Source of the DNA: Paenibacillus kobensis NBRC 15729 | GTDB lineage: Bacteria > Bacillota > Bacilli > Paenibacillales > Paenibacillaceae | Length of the DNA stretch: 64,000 nucleotides | Assembly (NCBI RefSeq): GCF_004000825.1 | Contig: NZ_BILZ01000031.1 | Coordinates: 1 to 64,000 of the forward strand | Reading direction: 5' to 3' | Part shown: one piece after another, positions 16,213 to 24,175 of the stretch | How the letters are laid out: each line of letters begins with the position of its first letter | Numbering within the stretch: position 1 is the stretch's first letter | Translations under genes and position numbers: made by a program | Notes under the pieces: generated by a model | Told to the model about the DNA's origin: nothing | The model's database searches: none | Seen by the model: the letters and a program-made list of their open reading frames with translations, nothing else

Positions 16213-16785
16213 TCACACCACCCTAATCGGAGGCAGTTCCGGCTCCGCATTCGCCTTTTTGTAGTCATCTAGTAGACCCTCACTCCGTGCGAGATAGCCG
16301 TTTGCCACATCAAAGGCTTGGTCAATTTCAGCCATATCAGCGCACAATCCGAACACATGGATCATGTGAAAATCCGGATCAAAACTCGGATATTCGCTCA
16401 TGTCTGCAAGGGTGTACGTCTTCGGTTCCGCGTAATGATATAACAAGATACCGCCTTCAACGGTTTCAGGTGGAGTAGGATACAAGCCTAGTGCATTCTG
16501 ATAGGTGTAGAGGAACGGCGGCGGAGCAGTGTCGTCGTCGATTTCCTCGTAGTCGTATTTTCGACCGTTGACGATGGCCCAAATGATTTTATTCTTCGAA
16601 AATTCAAGCGGATAAAGGAACTGTCCCGCGGTGATATCAATGATCGTCGAAGTCTTCGTGCGGAATTTCGTCCGCATAAGGTACTTCTCACGTTCGTTAA
16701 TCTTGACAAGTTGGCTTTCAACCGTCAGCCCGTTGGGATACCGTTCGTTTGCTTCGTTGATGATTTGCGCGATGGTCAGCGCCAC
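16213..16785 (-). CDS. Head-tail adaptor protein
   Basis: This 190-residue protein starts with a helix (IAQIINEANERYPNG) and continues as a mixed fold with LYPTPPETVEGGILLYHYAEP and a helical C-terminus. This is typical of P22 gp4-like or T7 gp11-like adaptors that join portal and tail. The GTG at 16785 is chosen because AGGGGG lies eight bases upstream; the earlier GTG lies inside that site. It follows the capsid genes. Confidence 0.68.
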   Translation of the reverse strand: MALTIAQIINEANERYPNGLTVESQLVKINEREKYLMRTKFRTKTSTIIDITAGQFLYPLEFSKNKIIWAIVNGRKYDYEEIDDDTAPPPFLYTYQNALGLYPTPPETVEGGILLYHYAEPKTYTLADMSEYPSFDPDFHMIHVFGLCADMAEIDQAFDVANGYLARSEGLLDDYKKANAEPELPPIRVV

Positions 16786-16807
16786 CCGTGACACCCCCTA
16801 TATACAG

Positions 16808-16832
16808 AAAAAGGGCAGGGTTGCCCCCGCCC
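16808..16832 (-). terminator. Internal terminator between capsid and tail genes
   Basis: On the minus strand GGGC-GGGG and CCCTGCCC form a stem with a GCAA tetraloop, followed by TTTTTC. It lies inside the late operon, so it probably reduces rather than stops transcription into the tail genes. Confidence 0.7.
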
Positions 16833-16840
16833 GATCCCTG

Positions 16841-17077
16841 TTACTCCGTTGCCGCTGCCGACTTCGCTTTCTCCTCGGTCACTTCCGTGATCTTGGATCC
16901 GAACAGCCAGTGTTTGCGAATGAATTCGGTCTCCGTCTTATCGTTCGTCTCATACACGCCGTTATTGAAGCGGATATGCTCCCCAGGTTGCAGCACTGGA
17001 ATGCCGTCAACGACGACTTGACGGTCCGGTTTGATGCAAAGTACATGGTTATCGCAATACGAAATGAATTTAGCCAC
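16841..17077 (-). CDS. Small protein after the major capsid gene
   Basis: This 78-residue beta-rich protein (HVLCIKPDRQVVVDGIPVLQPGEHIRFNNG) lies directly after the capsid gene. Position and size fit a decoration or head-completion protein. It is followed by a terminator. The family is not recognised. Confidence 0.6.
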   Translation of the reverse strand: MAKFISYCDNHVLCIKPDRQVVVDGIPVLQPGEHIRFNNGVYETNDKTETEFIRKHWLFGSKITEVTEEKAKSAAATE

Positions 17078-17091
17078 GTTTCAATTCCTCC

Positions 17092-18237
17092 TTAGCCCGT
17101 CACGTTCGTGATAAGGGCATGTGTTTTCGGCAGCCGGACTTCGATACCAGCCTCCGTGATGTATTGATCTTTCCGTTGGTCCTCGTCGTTATTCTGAATG
17201 TTTGTCTCGAGCGACGTATCGCGACCTTTGAGAGGGCGGTACTTGATGTTCTCGACGTCAATTACAGCCGCTTGCGCGCCGTAGACGGCACCTTCGAACA
17301 ATGGCTCGTAAACGAGGTTCAGCACACCGAACGGCGTGATGTACTTCGTCACCGCAAGACCGAACGTATCCTCGCCCTGTTGGATTTGCAGTTTACCCGT
17401 CGCCCAGTTGTTGATGACCGAGAGGACGCGCGCCGAGCAGAACATGATTTTTTCGCTCGAGCCGTAACGGAAGATGATCTCCGATACGTTGCGGTCGAAG
17501 TTGGCTTGTGTCAGCGTGCCGCCAGCGTCGTAGTTATTGGACGTAAGGAACGACTGAATACCCTTCGTGGAGCGCTTCGGATGCGTGCCGGTCGTGTCCT
17601 TTTTGAGCTCACCAAACCAGAATGCGCGAGCCATGTCCATCGAGTGCTCGATACCCTTTTTCATTTGCTGATAGGAAAGATCAGGGCCGCCGTACATAGC
17701 CGAAGCATTCTGCGTGTTCGTAACGCCGAATGGTGTCTTGAAGATTTGGCAGTAGTTCGTTTTAACGACTTCCAGCGTGGATTTGATCGACCGAGCCCCC
17801 GAACCCTCCTCGTTGGCGTTACCAATGATCACGATAGGGTCATTGTTGACCAACGCAGCTGCTGCCGTCGTACCATGTGCACGTTTAACCGTCAGCGAGT
17901 TTGCTGCAATCGCTGTAATCAACAAGACTTCACCAGTGCGCGGGACTTTGACAAGGTCATTTGCAGTGAAATAGTCGCCATTCGCAACAACGATCGTTGT
18001 GTCCGTCGACAGATAACCGCCGGCGTTAGAAACAACGTCCCAACGCGCGCCGAGATCATCTTCCATCCAGTTGTATTCTGGATTGCTTGCAGTCTCCGAC
18101 TTGCCTTGCAGGCGCTTTAAGATCGTCGTGAGCGGTGTTTTATCGGGCTGCAGCAGCGCGATCTTCTCGCTCATATCGATCTTCATTTTTGCAGAAAGAA
18201 TATTACCGGTACCGCGTACACCTTGAACTTGTGGCAT
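17092..18237 (-). CDS. Major capsid protein
   Basis: At 381 residues with an HK97-like layout: an N-terminal arm, a beta-rich spine and an ending in EVRLPKTHALITNVTG. The start (QGVRGTGNILSAKMKIDMSEKI) resembles the SU10/DUF5309 group of capsid proteins. AAGGAGG lies before the ATG. It comes right after the scaffold gene. This protein forms the icosahedral shell. Confidence 0.82.
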   Translation of the reverse strand: MPQVQGVRGTGNILSAKMKIDMSEKIALLQPDKTPLTTILKRLQGKSETASNPEYNWMEDDLGARWDVVSNAGGYLSTDTTIVVANGDYFTANDLVKVPRTGEVLLITAIAANSLTVKRAHGTTAAAALVNNDPIVIIGNANEEGSGARSIKSTLEVVKTNYCQIFKTPFGVTNTQNASAMYGGPDLSYQQMKKGIEHSMDMARAFWFGELKKDTTGTHPKRSTKGIQSFLTSNNYDAGGTLTQANFDRNVSEIIFRYGSSEKIMFCSARVLSVINNWATGKLQIQQGEDTFGLAVTKYITPFGVLNLVYEPLFEGAVYGAQAAVIDVENIKYRPLKGRDTSLETNIQNNDEDQRKDQYITEAGIEVRLPKTHALITNVTG

Positions 18238-18250
18238 GAATTAGTCCTCC

Positions 18251-19069
18251 TTAACGCGAAAAGAGCCCCCCACCGCGCCTGCCTGCTGCCACGATGGCAT
18301 CAGCGACTGCGTCGGCTGGACTCTTCTCCGTTTGCTTTGGTTTTGTATTTGATGGAGCTTGAAGACCCGTTTTAGCCCGGCGCGACGCCTCTGCTTCTTG
18401 GCGACCTGCTGCCTTGGCTTGCTGATACAGTTGAGCGGTTGATTGATTGCCCCATAATTCCCTTGCCGCCATCTCTAGCACTCGCGGAGTCGGGCTCTTT
18501 GCAAGGTTTGGATTGCCGAAGTCTTGTGCAATCTCGTTAACCCTGCTCATAAGCTGGCCGATACCGTCTTCGGTGTTGACCTGCGGGTACGTCGATGCGA
18601 CCTTCTCGATATTGGAGATGGTTCGCTCAAAAGCGCGCTCTTGCTGTAGTGGATTGATTACCTGGTTGGCAGCTTGTTGAGCAAAATAATTGATTGTGCC
18701 GATCGGATCATCATTGAACGCTCGAATTACCGCGTCTCGCTGATCCTCGGTCCACTCTTGTGATTGTGGCTGCTGTTGCTGTGTTTGTTGCAGTTGCTGC
18801 TGTTGCGGCGGCTGATGAAGCTTGCGCTTGAGGTTCTTGTACGCATTAATCAAATCCGCCTGCGACTTGAACTTCCCGGCTATGAGTTCTTCGGAGTGTC
18901 CTTCCGGGTCCGTTTCCTCTTCCTCGAGATGTTCTTCTTGCTCCAACTGTTCTTCGGTCGTCTGCTCTTGCTGCTCTTCTTGCTCGGAATATTCCAGTTC
19001 GGCCGTTTCGCTCGTCGTGTCCTGTTCGGGGACGAGGTTAACGGGTGTCGACTGATCGAAAATTCCCAT
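18251..19069 (-). CDS. Scaffolding protein
   Basis: This 272-residue protein is highly acidic and Glu/Gln-rich (about residues 20-65), with a Gln-rich linker (about 90-105) and a helical C-terminus ending in basic residues. This composition and the location directly before the major capsid gene are typical of phage scaffolds, which guide capsid assembly and then leave. The ATG at 19069 is given; a TTG two codons upstream is nearly as good. Confidence 0.78.
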   Translation of the reverse strand: MGIFDQSTPVNLVPEQDTTSETAELEYSEQEEQQEQTTEEQLEQEEHLEEEETDPEGHSEELIAGKFKSQADLINAYKNLKRKLHQPPQQQQLQQTQQQQPQSQEWTEDQRDAVIRAFNDDPIGTINYFAQQAANQVINPLQQERAFERTISNIEKVASTYPQVNTEDGIGQLMSRVNEIAQDFGNPNLAKSPTPRVLEMAARELWGNQSTAQLYQQAKAAGRQEAEASRRAKTGLQAPSNTKPKQTEKSPADAVADAIVAAGRRGGGLFSR

Positions 19070-19098
19070 GTTCAAAACTTCCCTTCAATGTGGAATAT

Positions 19099-19124
19099 AA
19101 AAAAGCACCCCTATTCGGAGTGCT
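19099..19124 (-). terminator. Internal terminator before the scaffold gene
   Basis: On the minus strand AGCACTCC and GGGGTGCT (one G-T pair) form an 8-bp stem around GAATA, followed by TTTTTT. It overlaps the 3' end of the 80-residue gene and lies between portal and scaffold/capsid genes. Confidence 0.75.
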
Positions 19125-19353
19125 CGACCACCGTATGTTCGGTGACTTCGTCAATAATGTGCTGCGGCTTCTTCAAAACCGACTCGAGCGACTTGATATG
19201 TGCCCGATGCTGCTCGACTTCTTCTAGCTTGCAGGTGACGAGTTGGTTCTTGTGGTACTGGATGCGTTCAGACAGCCACGCGGCTATGATTTGCCAACCC
19301 TCGAAGGTTTGGAGGGTGTGCATATGCTCGACGTGGCTTACATCGTAACTCAT
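19111..19353 (-). CDS. Small hypothetical protein after the portal gene
   Basis: This 80-residue protein is helical and charged, with several His residues (HVEHMHTLQTFEGW) and a coiled-coil-like centre. Its start overlaps the portal stop by four bases. I do not recognise the family; its position would suit a portal- or scaffold-associated factor. Confidence 0.6.
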   Translation of the reverse strand: MSYDVSHVEHMHTLQTFEGWQIIAAWLSERIQYHKNQLVTCKLEEVEQHRAHIKSLESVLKKPQHIIDEVTEHTVVEHSE

Positions 19354-21329
19354 AGGCCACCACCTCCCCCAATGACCTGTAGGCCGCGTTCAGCCTGCAT
19401 AGCTGTGTTCGCCCCTCCACCGGACTGCGGCGGCGCTGTTCCGCCCTCTTGCGGCTGCGGCGGCGCGCCGGATGCCATACCGATGAGTTCTTGTAGCTCC
19501 GGCGGCAACGATGCGACGTATTGGCCAATGACCTGTTGCTCCATCGCTCCCATAACCTCTTCATCAGACGGCAAAAGAGTGTCCGTATCCTTGATGTCGT
19601 ACGCCTCGAACACCTTTTTGAGCAGGTTCTTGCGGTATTGTGGGAACTGCACGTAGAACGGGTCTTTCGAAGCTATCGCAAACAACTCCGTCATCCGCTG
19701 CTTAAACGCCTCTTTGTTCGCCATTGGCTCGACCGACGAACCAGCTGCCGTTATCCGGTACTCGCCTTGGATATCCTCTGGCGTAACCTCGACAAACTGC
19801 ATGCCCTTGTCGTCGCTCACATCAAGCAACCGCGCGTCGTCAATGAATTGCTGGTTAAGCTGGATCATCAGCCGTGCGATCGGTACGAGCAGGTTCTTTT
19901 CGACGCCTGTAACCGTGAGTCTGAACCGCATCGAAGAGTTGTTGTCCTTGCTCATGGTTGTCGTGGCCGTCTCTCCGGCGCTTGATGTGCCCATCACCAC
20001 GTCATGTGCGCCCGTGGTGTCCTGCATATCCTGCTTGATCGTCGCCTCTTGGTTAAAGGTGCTGCCGTCGATGGACGGTACTTCAAGCTGCTTAATGTCG
20101 TCATGTTCATCGACCAGGATTCGGCCATGGTTCTTGTACGTCCAGTTCTTCGGCGTGATCTCGGCCCCGCGGCGCTGTGTGAATTGCCGCCGAAGACTCA
20201 TCGAACGATAGTCCATGCGTTGGTTACGCTCGCTGTTCAACTCGTCGTGCTGGTCCTCGATCATCTCAATGATGCCGATGCCGTAAAACTCGCCCGGAAG
20301 TTTCGTATACGTGTCGGATACGTACGGTTTCTTGCGGTGATAGAACGGATTCTCGCCGTCTCGAGCCAAGTACGACCGGTTGATGATGATCGCTTGCTCA
20401 TCGTCCTCGTAGTAATAGTGGACCTCGAACAACTCATCCTCTTCGTTCGTGGTGCTTTCACTTGCGGGAACGCCTACGAGAGCCATTTTGTCATCACGGG
20501 CCGTGTTCTTCTTATCGCTTTTCTTGACCTTATCCCACTCGACCTTTAGCACCTCTTGGTCAGCAAGGCTTTGTATCTCTTCCTTGGTCATGTAGCAGAG
20601 ATGGCCGCAATACCGGGCTGTATCGATGTCCTCTGCATTCCGGTCCACGTAAAAAAGCCCGAGGTCAAGGAATTTGACTTCGGGATCATCATGTACTGTT
20701 TCGGTGCCCTCTACCGGCTGCAATTCTGTGATTGGCTGGCCCATTTCGTCAATCATCGGCACTTTATCGCCTGTTTCTTCGTCCACTCCGTACGCTTGGC
20801 CCATCTCCTTGCGGATCACCTTGCGCTCGTCGTACCTCCACCCGACATAAGCTACGGTCGTACCGTAGATACACATGGTTTTGAGACCGCCGTGGAACAG
20901 GTCTTGCAAACTCATCGGTACATTGTGCTGATGATCGAGCAGCTTTTGGTGCTTGTCGGCGGATACGTCCCACGGCTTTTCCTCGAGATGTTGAAACTGC
21001 CGGTACTCCGCTGCATCCTTTGGCGTACCTGTCAGCGTCACGTATGGCCGGGAGGCGAAGACCGACTCAACCAAGCGCGGCAGAACCGTTTCGACCTGTA
21101 CAAATGGGTACGGGATGCTGATGTTCGACCGATCCGTTACGACCTTGCCATCTTCATCAACAATCGCGTCGACCAAGTTGCGGTAGCGCTTATAGTATCG
21201 CTCCCACTTTTTCTTATATCCGCTGTCGCGCCACTTCTCTGCGGCTTCAATCCGGTTCAGTAGCTTTCGTAGGCGTGTCTTCTCGTCCTTCTCTGTCTCT
21301 GTCGTCTCTATGATTATCACCCCTTTCAA
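19350..21329 (-). CDS. Portal protein, P22-like
   Basis: This 659-residue protein is acidic and mostly helical with long charged segments and a C-terminal Pro/Gln/Gly-rich tail (APPQPQEGGTAPPQSGGG). Features include RLVESVFASRPYVTLTG in the clip/stem region and YGIGIIEMIEDQHDELNSERNQ in the helical part, as in P22-type portals. Portals form the dodecameric DNA gate at one capsid corner. The start overlaps the terL stop. The length, longer than siphovirus portals, supports a short-tailed phage. Confidence 0.82.
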   Translation of the reverse strand: MKGVIIIETTETEKDEKTRLRKLLNRIEAAEKWRDSGYKKKWERYYKRYRNLVDAIVDEDGKVVTDRSNISIPYPFVQVETVLPRLVESVFASRPYVTLTGTPKDAAEYRQFQHLEEKPWDVSADKHQKLLDHQHNVPMSLQDLFHGGLKTMCIYGTTVAYVGWRYDERKVIRKEMGQAYGVDEETGDKVPMIDEMGQPITELQPVEGTETVHDDPEVKFLDLGLFYVDRNAEDIDTARYCGHLCYMTKEEIQSLADQEVLKVEWDKVKKSDKKNTARDDKMALVGVPASESTTNEEDELFEVHYYYEDDEQAIIINRSYLARDGENPFYHRKKPYVSDTYTKLPGEFYGIGIIEMIEDQHDELNSERNQRMDYRSMSLRRQFTQRRGAEITPKNWTYKNHGRILVDEHDDIKQLEVPSIDGSTFNQEATIKQDMQDTTGAHDVVMGTSSAGETATTTMSKDNNSSMRFRLTVTGVEKNLLVPIARLMIQLNQQFIDDARLLDVSDDKGMQFVEVTPEDIQGEYRITAAGSSVEPMANKEAFKQRMTELFAIASKDPFYVQFPQYRKNLLKKVFEAYDIKDTDTLLPSDEEVMGAMEQQVIGQYVASLPPELQELIGMASGAPPQPQEGGTAPPQSGGGANTAMQAERGLQVIGGGGGL

Positions 21330-22762
21330 TAGCCTGTGCGGCCGAATGCACCGCTATATTCGTACTCACCCTCGTCATCCTCAATCAAAGTCATGCGCTG
21401 CTGTGACCGCGCCTTGTGCGCGATAGCAAGCGCCATGATCGTGTCATCGTGCTTGCCCTCTTGCGCTTCTGGCCGGCCGTCCTCGTTGCGTACGAACGTC
21501 AGCATTTCGTTGAGCGTGTCGATATCGTTGATCAACTCGACATTCTCGCGCACGATTGCCACAAGCTCGGCAATGATGACTGGTCGTGTGACGCGCGTTG
21601 TCTGGAAGCCGTACTTGGTTTGCGTGGTCTTCGATATTTCATCGAACACCTCACGCTTGAATTGGCGCGGATACCGGAGCCGCTGCAACTCTTTGACCGG
21701 ATGCAGGTCGAAGTTCGTCTCAATCGCGATCAACGCGCGGTTGTAATACTTGCCTAGGCAGTACATCTGCTTGGCGAATAGGTCCGTGTCCGTGTGGCCT
21801 TTCCACGTTGCCGCTATAGCTCCTGTAACATTGTTAAGGACTTGACCAACCGAATTGTCAATGCCACCTTCCGCCGTATCACCACCGATAACATACGGCG
21901 TCTTCGGCTGCGGTGTCTCGTAGATCGATACATAGCCCGCATCATCCTCCACGAATTTAATAGACTTGTCGACGATACGCTCGTTGACGTAGTCATAAAC
22001 AAAAGAACCGCGCTTGACCACGTTCGGATTCTTCCGAAGGTAGCTAAGGCGGTCCGTGACTTTCTGGCCGTTGAACACTGTGTTGCCGACAATCCCCCAC
22101 TCGCCCAAGGCGTACACCATGTAGTAATAGGGGTCCTGCTCTTTCAGTGATTCCAACGTGCGTTTATATTCATCGTCGATGAACATGTTGTCTAGGTACG
22201 TGGTGTGTACGACGGTTGCATTCGGTTTACGTTTATCGAAGAATACGTCCTTGAGCCAATGTGTAATGCTGATCGGGTTGAACGATACCATGATCTGCTT
22301 GTAGTTCGCTGTGAAGCCCCGGAGACGTAAGTCGAGCTGCTGGAAGTCCTCCTGCAGGACCTCGCTCGCTTCCTCCACCCACATGCCTGTGATGCCGTGG
22401 ATCGACTTAAGCTTCTCGACGTCATCCAGCCCGGCAAATACGATCTGATTGCCATTGACGCACGTAATGTCCATGTCGCTCTTGTTGATCTTGAAGAGGT
22501 GCGACACGCCCCAATCGGCCATTGTGCCGCGTATGAGCGACCATACGGAGTTACGTATCGTGTTGGCGACCTTGCGCACGACGAGGAACTTGTGCCCCTT
22601 CTCTTCGAGCATGCGGATAACGAGCTTTTGCGCTGCGGCTACACTCTTACCCGAGCCAGCGCCGCCGTAAAGGATCAAGTAGCGGTTCTGGTCATCAAGG
22701 ATCGGATGCGCCCAGGTATTCATGATGTCGTCTACGTCGATGTCAATCGTCACTTCCGGCAT
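21326..22762 (-). CDS. Terminase large subunit
   Basis: This 478-residue protein is a Terminase_3-type packaging motor: Walker A GGAGSGKS near residue 35, Walker B MWVEEASE near 130, and a C-terminal RNase-H-like nuclease with VIGGDTAEGG and KHDDTIMALA. It cuts concatemeric DNA and pumps it into the capsid. It overlaps the small-subunit gene by 20 bases and the portal gene by four, as part of one packaging block. Confidence 0.93.
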   Translation of the reverse strand: MPEVTIDIDVDDIMNTWAHPILDDQNRYLILYGGAGSGKSVAAAQKLVIRMLEEKGHKFLVVRKVANTIRNSVWSLIRGTMADWGVSHLFKINKSDMDITCVNGNQIVFAGLDDVEKLKSIHGITGMWVEEASEVLQEDFQQLDLRLRGFTANYKQIMVSFNPISITHWLKDVFFDKRKPNATVVHTTYLDNMFIDDEYKRTLESLKEQDPYYYMVYALGEWGIVGNTVFNGQKVTDRLSYLRKNPNVVKRGSFVYDYVNERIVDKSIKFVEDDAGYVSIYETPQPKTPYVIGGDTAEGGIDNSVGQVLNNVTGAIAATWKGHTDTDLFAKQMYCLGKYYNRALIAIETNFDLHPVKELQRLRYPRQFKREVFDEISKTTQTKYGFQTTRVTRPVIIAELVAIVRENVELINDIDTLNEMLTFVRNEDGRPEAQEGKHDDTIMALAIAHKARSQQRMTLIEDDEGEYEYSGAFGRTGY

Positions 22763-23231
22763 CGTCGCTCACCTTCTTGCGTCGTACGCTGATGGTCGTC
22801 GTAGTCGTTTGCTCAATTTCTTGTTTATCTTGCCATCCGTAGTTATTTTTCAAGTTGAAGATGATGCCTGTCATGTTTCGCGCAACCTTATCGTATAGTT
22901 GTTCCTCGGTGTAATTCTCGATTTTAGCTTTCGCGCGTGTTATCGTGTGAGAAAATTCGTCATCTCTTTGTTCATAATCCAATAATGTCCGCCTTGTCGT
23001 GCCTAAGTAATCCGCAAGCCCTGAGATCGTATACGGACGCGACTGCTGCATTCGAACTTGACCATGCCTATCCAAACACGGCACCCATACGCCGGTCGGA
23101 AGCTTAGTGTCCGGGTCTACCGCCTCGTACCATATTTCCTCAGAACATGACTCGAAATACTCGTCTATTTTCTTCTGCAGTTCTTTGGCAGACTTGAATT
23201 TTAACGGCCTGCCAGTCTTCGTATCTGCCAT
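22743..23231 (-). CDS. Terminase small subunit
   Basis: The 162-residue protein begins GRPLKFKSAKELQKKIDEYFESC, typical of terminase small subunits, with a helix-turn-helix region (YTISGLADYLGTTRRTLLDYE) and a helical core. It recognises the packaging start site on phage DNA and recruits the large subunit. Its recognition site is often within or beside its own gene. Confidence 0.85.
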   Translation of the reverse strand: MADTKTGRPLKFKSAKELQKKIDEYFESCSEEIWYEAVDPDTKLPTGVWVPCLDRHGQVRMQQSRPYTISGLADYLGTTRRTLLDYEQRDDEFSHTITRAKAKIENYTEEQLYDKVARNMTGIIFNLKNNYGWQDKQEIEQTTTTTISVRRKKVSDDAGSDD

Positions 23232-23251
23232 TGTCTCATCTCCTCTCTACG

Positions 23252-23278
23252 CAAAAGAGCCGTACCCGTAGGTACGAC
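23252..23278 (-). terminator. Terminator between zinc-ribbon gene and terS
   Basis: On the minus strand CGTACC, TACG and GGTACG form a hairpin followed by GCTCTTTTG. It lies only about 200 bases after the late promoter, so readthrough or antitermination must be efficient if that promoter serves the whole late operon. Confidence 0.6.
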
Positions 23279-23297
23279 CCCTTGATACTCCTTGATA

Positions 23298-23435
23298 TTA
23301 CTCGCCCACGGCAACAAGCACTTTGCCGCACTTCTCACACTTTATATCCTTTGAATCTTCTGTTATGCGTTGTGTAACTTTTGTTTCATGCCCACATTCA
23401 CATTTAAACGTACACCCAATAAGATTGATGCTCAT
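23298..23435 (-). CDS. Small zinc-ribbon protein, first gene of the late operon
   Basis: This 45-residue protein has two Cys pairs, CTFKCECG and CEKCGK, forming a zinc ribbon. The start at 23435 has GGAGGGAGG upstream and fits the promoter 50 bases away. Being first after the late promoter it might assist transcription (for instance antitermination), but that is inference. Confidence 0.65.
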   Translation of the reverse strand: MSINLIGCTFKCECGHETKVTQRITEDSKDIKCEKCGKVLVAVGE

Positions 23436-23483
23436 ACTTTGTACCTCCCTCCCTACCACATGGATAATAATGGTATAGAGGTA

Positions 23484-23512
23484 ATTATAGGATACATTTT
23501 GTATCACATCAA
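23484..23512 (-). promoter_or_regulatory. Late promoter with palindromic operator in the spacer
   Basis: On the minus strand TTGATG (23507-23512), 17 bases, TATAAT (23484-23489): a strong sigma-A promoter reading into the terminase/virion operon. The spacer contains GATACA-TTT-TGTATC (23491-23505, plus-strand reading). The same palindrome occurs in the same register in the promoter of the agr-like operon at 42023-42051. A regulator bound here would directly control virion production. Confidence 0.78.
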
Positions 23513-23534
23513 TATTACTAGGATGAAATAACGC

Positions 23535-23554
23535 AAAAAAGCCCTCTCGGACTT
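23535..23554 (-). terminator. Terminator shielding the late promoter from early transcripts
   Basis: On the minus strand AAGTCC, GAGA and GGGCTT form a hairpin followed by TTTTTTGCG. No leftward gene lies directly upstream, so it probably stops transcripts coming from the early operon (24695 and beyond) before they reach the late genes. Confidence 0.7.
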
Positions 23555-23725
23555 CCTGCAGAACTTACTTTGTATCAGCGGCACTCGACAACCGGCTGAG
23601 TATGTTGGTGCGATACCGGGCGGTTGGGGGCGGTGTGGCCACTTTACCGAGCCGCCCGCGTATCTCACACTATCATCGTAACACGGAATAATTTCAAAAT
23701 TGTGCAATCATTGTTCAATTTGAGT
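23555..23725. other. Non-coding GC-rich stretch, possible packaging region
   Basis: No convincing gene is present. A GC-rich part contains 7-bp inverted arms (CGGGCGG and CCGCCCG) about 30 bases apart near 23618-23662. Location close to terS would suit a cos or pac site, but nothing in the sequence proves it. Confidence 0.3.
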
Positions 23726-23764
23726 GTTGACTTTGTCATACAGTTGATGTATGATAAAGTCAAC
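23726..23764 (+). promoter_or_regulatory. Rightward promoter inside a 39-bp palindrome
   Basis: Seventeen-base arms (23726-23742 and 23748-23764) match at 16 positions around a 5-base centre. The arms contain the promoter itself: TTGACT (23727-23732), 17 bases, TATGAT (23750-23755). A dimeric repressor on this site would fully occlude RNA polymerase. It drives the rightward genes 23828-24676, one of which has a helix-turn-helix and may be the autoregulator. Confidence 0.8.
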
Positions 23765-23827
23765 AACAAGGAACGGCGCACTCCGATAAGCCGCAGACAG
23801 CGGATGAGGACGAAAGGATGATTGAAC

Positions 23828-23998
23828 ATGAAAGTATACTACGAGGATATCTTGGTTGGCGAAGTTGTTACGAATCAATCGATGACGGTTGACGCAGCGC
23901 TTAAACTGATCGGTTTTGACGAAGAAACATTCTTGAGTGAACAAGGTTTCGACGCTATCGATTACAACGACTTTAACCTCGATTACTCGGGAAACTAA
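23828..23998 (+). CDS. Small acidic phage protein
   Basis: This 56-residue protein is strongly acidic (FDEETFLSEQGFDAIDYNDF) and has no cysteines. It starts 60 bases past the palindromic promoter, with AAAGGATG upstream. I do not recognise a named family; acidic mini-proteins in early phage operons are often inhibitors or DNA mimics. Its last sense codons are GGA AAC followed by TAA, making the heptamer GGGAAAC, which might allow ribosomes to shift into the following frame. Confidence 0.65.
   Translation: MKVYYEDILVGEVVTNQSMTVDAALKLIGFDEETFLSEQGFDAIDYNDFNLDYSGN
23989..23995 (+). other. Possible -1 frameshift heptamer GGGAAAC
   Basis: G GGA AAC in the reading frame of the acidic gene is followed at once by TAA. 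It is a canonical X XXY YYZ slippery site. A -1 shift would continue into the helix-turn-helix frame, which lacks ATG, GTG or TTG near its beginning, giving a 115-residue fusion. A start at ATT 23998 or a one-base assembly error in GGG or AAA are alternatives. Confidence 0.5.
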
Positions 23999-24174
23999 TT
24001 CCCCCACTTGCCGGGCTTGCCGAGGCGGCCGAAATTCTCGGATGGGATAAGCGCAAAGTGAGCACCTATATGTCACGTGGCGCTTTCCCTGAACCATCGC
24101 AACGACTAGCGAGTGGGCCGATCTGGACAAAGAAACAGATTGAAGATTATCGCAAGTCAAGAGGTGACAACTGA
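23998..24174 (+). CDS. AlpA-like helix-turn-helix protein without a usual start codon
   Basis: The frame encodes about 58 residues with LAGLAEAAEILGWDKRKVSTY (winged helix-turn-helix start) and RLASGPIWTKKQIEDY, typical of small phage/excisionase-like DNA-binding proteins. It is complete except for the start: the frame opens at 23977 and the first GTG (24058) would cut the domain in half. The two likely solutions are ATT at 23998, overlapping the upstream stop as TAATT, or -1 frameshifting at 23989-23995. A role as autoregulator of the palindromic promoter is possible. Confidence 0.6.
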   Translation: MPPLAGLAEAAEILGWDKRKVSTYMSRGAFPEPSQRLASGPIWTKKQIEDYRKSRGDN

Positions 24175-24175
24175 C

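Noticed and set aside
17119-18120. 333-codon frame opposite to the major capsid gene
   Set aside because: Shadow of the capsid gene; no ribosome site and Cys/Arg-rich nonsense composition.
23504-23707. 67-codon leftward frame in the early/late gap
   Set aside because: Covers the terminator, the late promoter edge and the GC-rich inverted repeat; no ribosome site.
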